From Solirubrobacterales bacterium (GTDB taxonomy: Bacteria; Actinomycetota; Thermoleophilia; Solirubrobacterales; Solirubrobacteraceae), in the NCBI GenBank assembly GCA_019240015.1, contig JAFAZB010000443.1:1-14627 (forward strand): a DNA stretch of 14,627 nucleotides. The letters run 5' to 3'. Below the pieces are notes generated by a model. That model saw only the letters and a list, made by a program, of their open reading frames with translations, was not told the origin of the DNA and did not search any database. Below, in pieces: positions 13,695 to 14,627 of this stretch. Each line of letters opens with the position of its first letter. The stretch's first letter is position 1. Position numbers and translations under genes: made by a program.

Positions 13695-14627
13695 ACAACC
13701 GTGGCGTCCGGGAGCCCGGGGATCCGGCTCGTGGGAGGGATCGGTGGCCCGGTGGCGCGCCCGCTGACATCCGGGGTGCCATACGTGTGGAACGTCTCGA
13801 TCGTCTTCACTCCCCAAGCCTGGCCGCGCGCACGCTCGGCTTCGGTCCACACCACGGGCGGATAGGCGGGGTCGTAGATGAAGTGCGTGCCGGTGGTCAC
13901 CTCGACTCGATTGCCCCCCGGCTCATACACGTACAGGAACATGCCCTGGGCGATCGCGTGCTTGGATGGCGCCGCCTCGATCGGCACCGCGGCGTCGAGG
14001 CACAGATCGGCCGCGCGCAGCACCTCCTCGCGCGTGTCGACGAAGAACGCGAAGTGGTGCAGGCGTCCCGCGGCACCCGCGTGGTCCGCGACGTAGATCA
14101 ACTCGTGTGCGGCGATCGTGAGGCTCATCCAGGCGCCGCGTTCACCGCCATCCTCGTCGACGATCTGCTCGTAGAGCCGGAAGCCGAGCTGGTGCTGGGC
14201 GAACTCCCGGTTGGCGGCCACGTCCTTGGCGAGCAGGTTGACGTGATCGAGCCGCTTCACCGCGGCGCCGCGGCCGACATAGCGCTGGGGCACGTTCTTC
14301 AGCGCCGGGCGCAGTTCGGGCGGAGGCTCATAGCGCTCGCTCTCGTAGTACAGCTCCAGCGGATGACCGTCGGGGTCGGTGAACCGGTAAGCAGGACCAT
14401 GCCCGAGATCGCCCTCGATCCACCCCAGCCCCAGCCCGGTGCGCTCGATCGCGGCGACGCGTCGCGCGAGCGCGGACGGACTCCAGGCGCGGAAGGCCAG
14501 ATGACCGAGGCCCGGCAGCTCGGACTCGGTCAGCTTCAGGCTGTAGCGCTGGTAGTCGCCCCAGCCGCGCAGGAACACCGAGCGCTCCTCGCGCGCCTCC
14601 ACCTCCATCCCGAACAGCTCGACGAAG
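13691..14627 (-). CDS. Catechol 2,3-dioxygenase-type extradiol dioxygenase, two VOC modules (N-terminus outside window)
   Basis: About 311 residues are visible, and the frame is open to the right edge. The first bases read FVELFG before the Met coded at 14608, matching the FY-LG helix of module 1, so that Met is internal. Module 1 contains VFLRGWGDYQRYSLKLTE, a wording seen in type I extradiol enzymes. Module 2 holds the Fe(II) triad: His in LDHVNLL (codon 14243-14245), His in LHHFAFFVDTREE (codon 14054-14056, or its neighbour at 14057-14059) and Glu in NRVEV (codon 13901-13903). The XylE-like second-shell residues are also present: His in IAAHELIYV, His in SKHAIAQG, Tyr in FLYVYEPGGN. It would cleave catechol-type rings next to the diol (meta cleavage) in the cytoplasm. 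The last ~45 residues, from TFHTYGTP on, form a Pro-rich tail. It is coupled by GTGA to the NTF2-like gene. Whether the substrate is catechol, a substituted catechol or homoprotocatechuate cannot be told. Confidence 0.92.
   Translation of the reverse strand, partial: FVELFGMEVEAREERSVFLRGWGDYQRYSLKLTESELPGLGHLAFRAWSPSALARRVAAIERTGLGLGWIEGDLGHGPAYRFTDPDGHPLELYYESERYEPPPELRPALKNVPQRYVGRGAAVKRLDHVNLLAKDVAANREFAQHQLGFRLYEQIVDEDGGERGAWMSLTIAAHELIYVADHAGAAGRLHHFAFFVDTREEVLRAADLCLDAAVPIEAAPSKHAIAQGMFLYVYEPGGNRVEVTTGTHFIYDPAYPPVVWTEAERARGQAWGVKTIETFHTYGTPDVSGRATGPPIPPTSRIPGLPDATVV

Noticed and set aside
13090..13782. Longer N-terminus for the CynX/NimT-type transporter
   Set aside because: It covers the NTF2-like gene in another frame; the ATG at 13089 fits the family start and the ATGA junction.
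13695..13850. Longer N-terminus for the NTF2-like protein
   Set aside because: It lies inside the dioxygenase gene out of frame; the GTG at 13694 overlaps that gene's stop (GTGA) and leads directly into the fold.
14606..14608. ATG as the true start of the extradiol dioxygenase
   Set aside because: The codons to its right continue in frame as FVELFG, matching the conserved first module, so the protein begins beyond the window.
1..14627. CRISPR array, tRNA/rRNA genes, insertion sequence or attachment site
   Set aside because: No spaced direct repeats, clover-leaf-like stretch, transposase motif or long terminal inverted repeat was seen by eye; the window is almost entirely protein-coding.

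Overview
The window is a GC-rich (about two-thirds G+C by eye), almost fully coding stretch. By simple addition only about 218 of 14,627 bases lie outside the genes called here. GC-rich codon use, GTG starts, many overlapping genes, a Ser-rich lipoprotein linker and the mix of families fit a soil actinobacterium. A Solirubrobacterales/Thermoleophilia-type genome is my guess, made from style alone and not demonstrated. No rRNA, tRNA, CRISPR array, transposase or phage gene was seen.

Plus strand, 2-4606: a tightly packed run of five genes. They are the C-terminal part of a LivF-type ABC ATPase, a small VOC (glyoxalase-fold) protein, a single-domain MetE-like zinc methyltransferase (YxjG/YxjH type), a zinc alcohol dehydrogenase of the sorbitol/threonine dehydrogenase group, and a GMC flavin oxidoreductase. 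Gaps are 10 and 2 bases, followed by overlaps of 1 and 11 bases, so this looks like one operon whose start lies left of the window. It reads as import plus stepwise oxidation of some alcohol- or ether-type carbon source. The substrate cannot be read from the sequence.

Minus strand, 14627-4627: nine genes all transcribed leftward, meeting the first operon tail to tail across 20 bases. In order of transcription they are an extradiol (catechol 2,3-dioxygenase type) dioxygenase cut by the window edge, an NTF2/SnoaL-like protein, a CynX/NimT-family MFS transporter, a Bcr/CflA-family MFS transporter, a CatE-like VOC protein, a 145-base gap, a CocE/NonD-family hydrolase, and a ribose-type ABC importer (lipoprotein, double ATPase, permease). 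Within the two blocks junctions are 4- or 11-base overlaps, apart from 41 bases between the Bcr/CflA gene and the VOC gene. The 145-base gap is the only place in the window with room for an internal promoter. It carries overlapping short inverted repeats.

Taken together this looks like a catabolic island. One unit imports a small molecule and hydrolyses an ester or amide bond in the cytoplasm (importer plus CocE). One cleaves a catechol-like ring and carries two MFS carriers. One oxidises alcohols. No individual family here is new. What is worth testing is the combination: a CocE hydrolase translationally coupled to a sugar-type importer, and a MetE-like zinc protein inside an oxidation operon.
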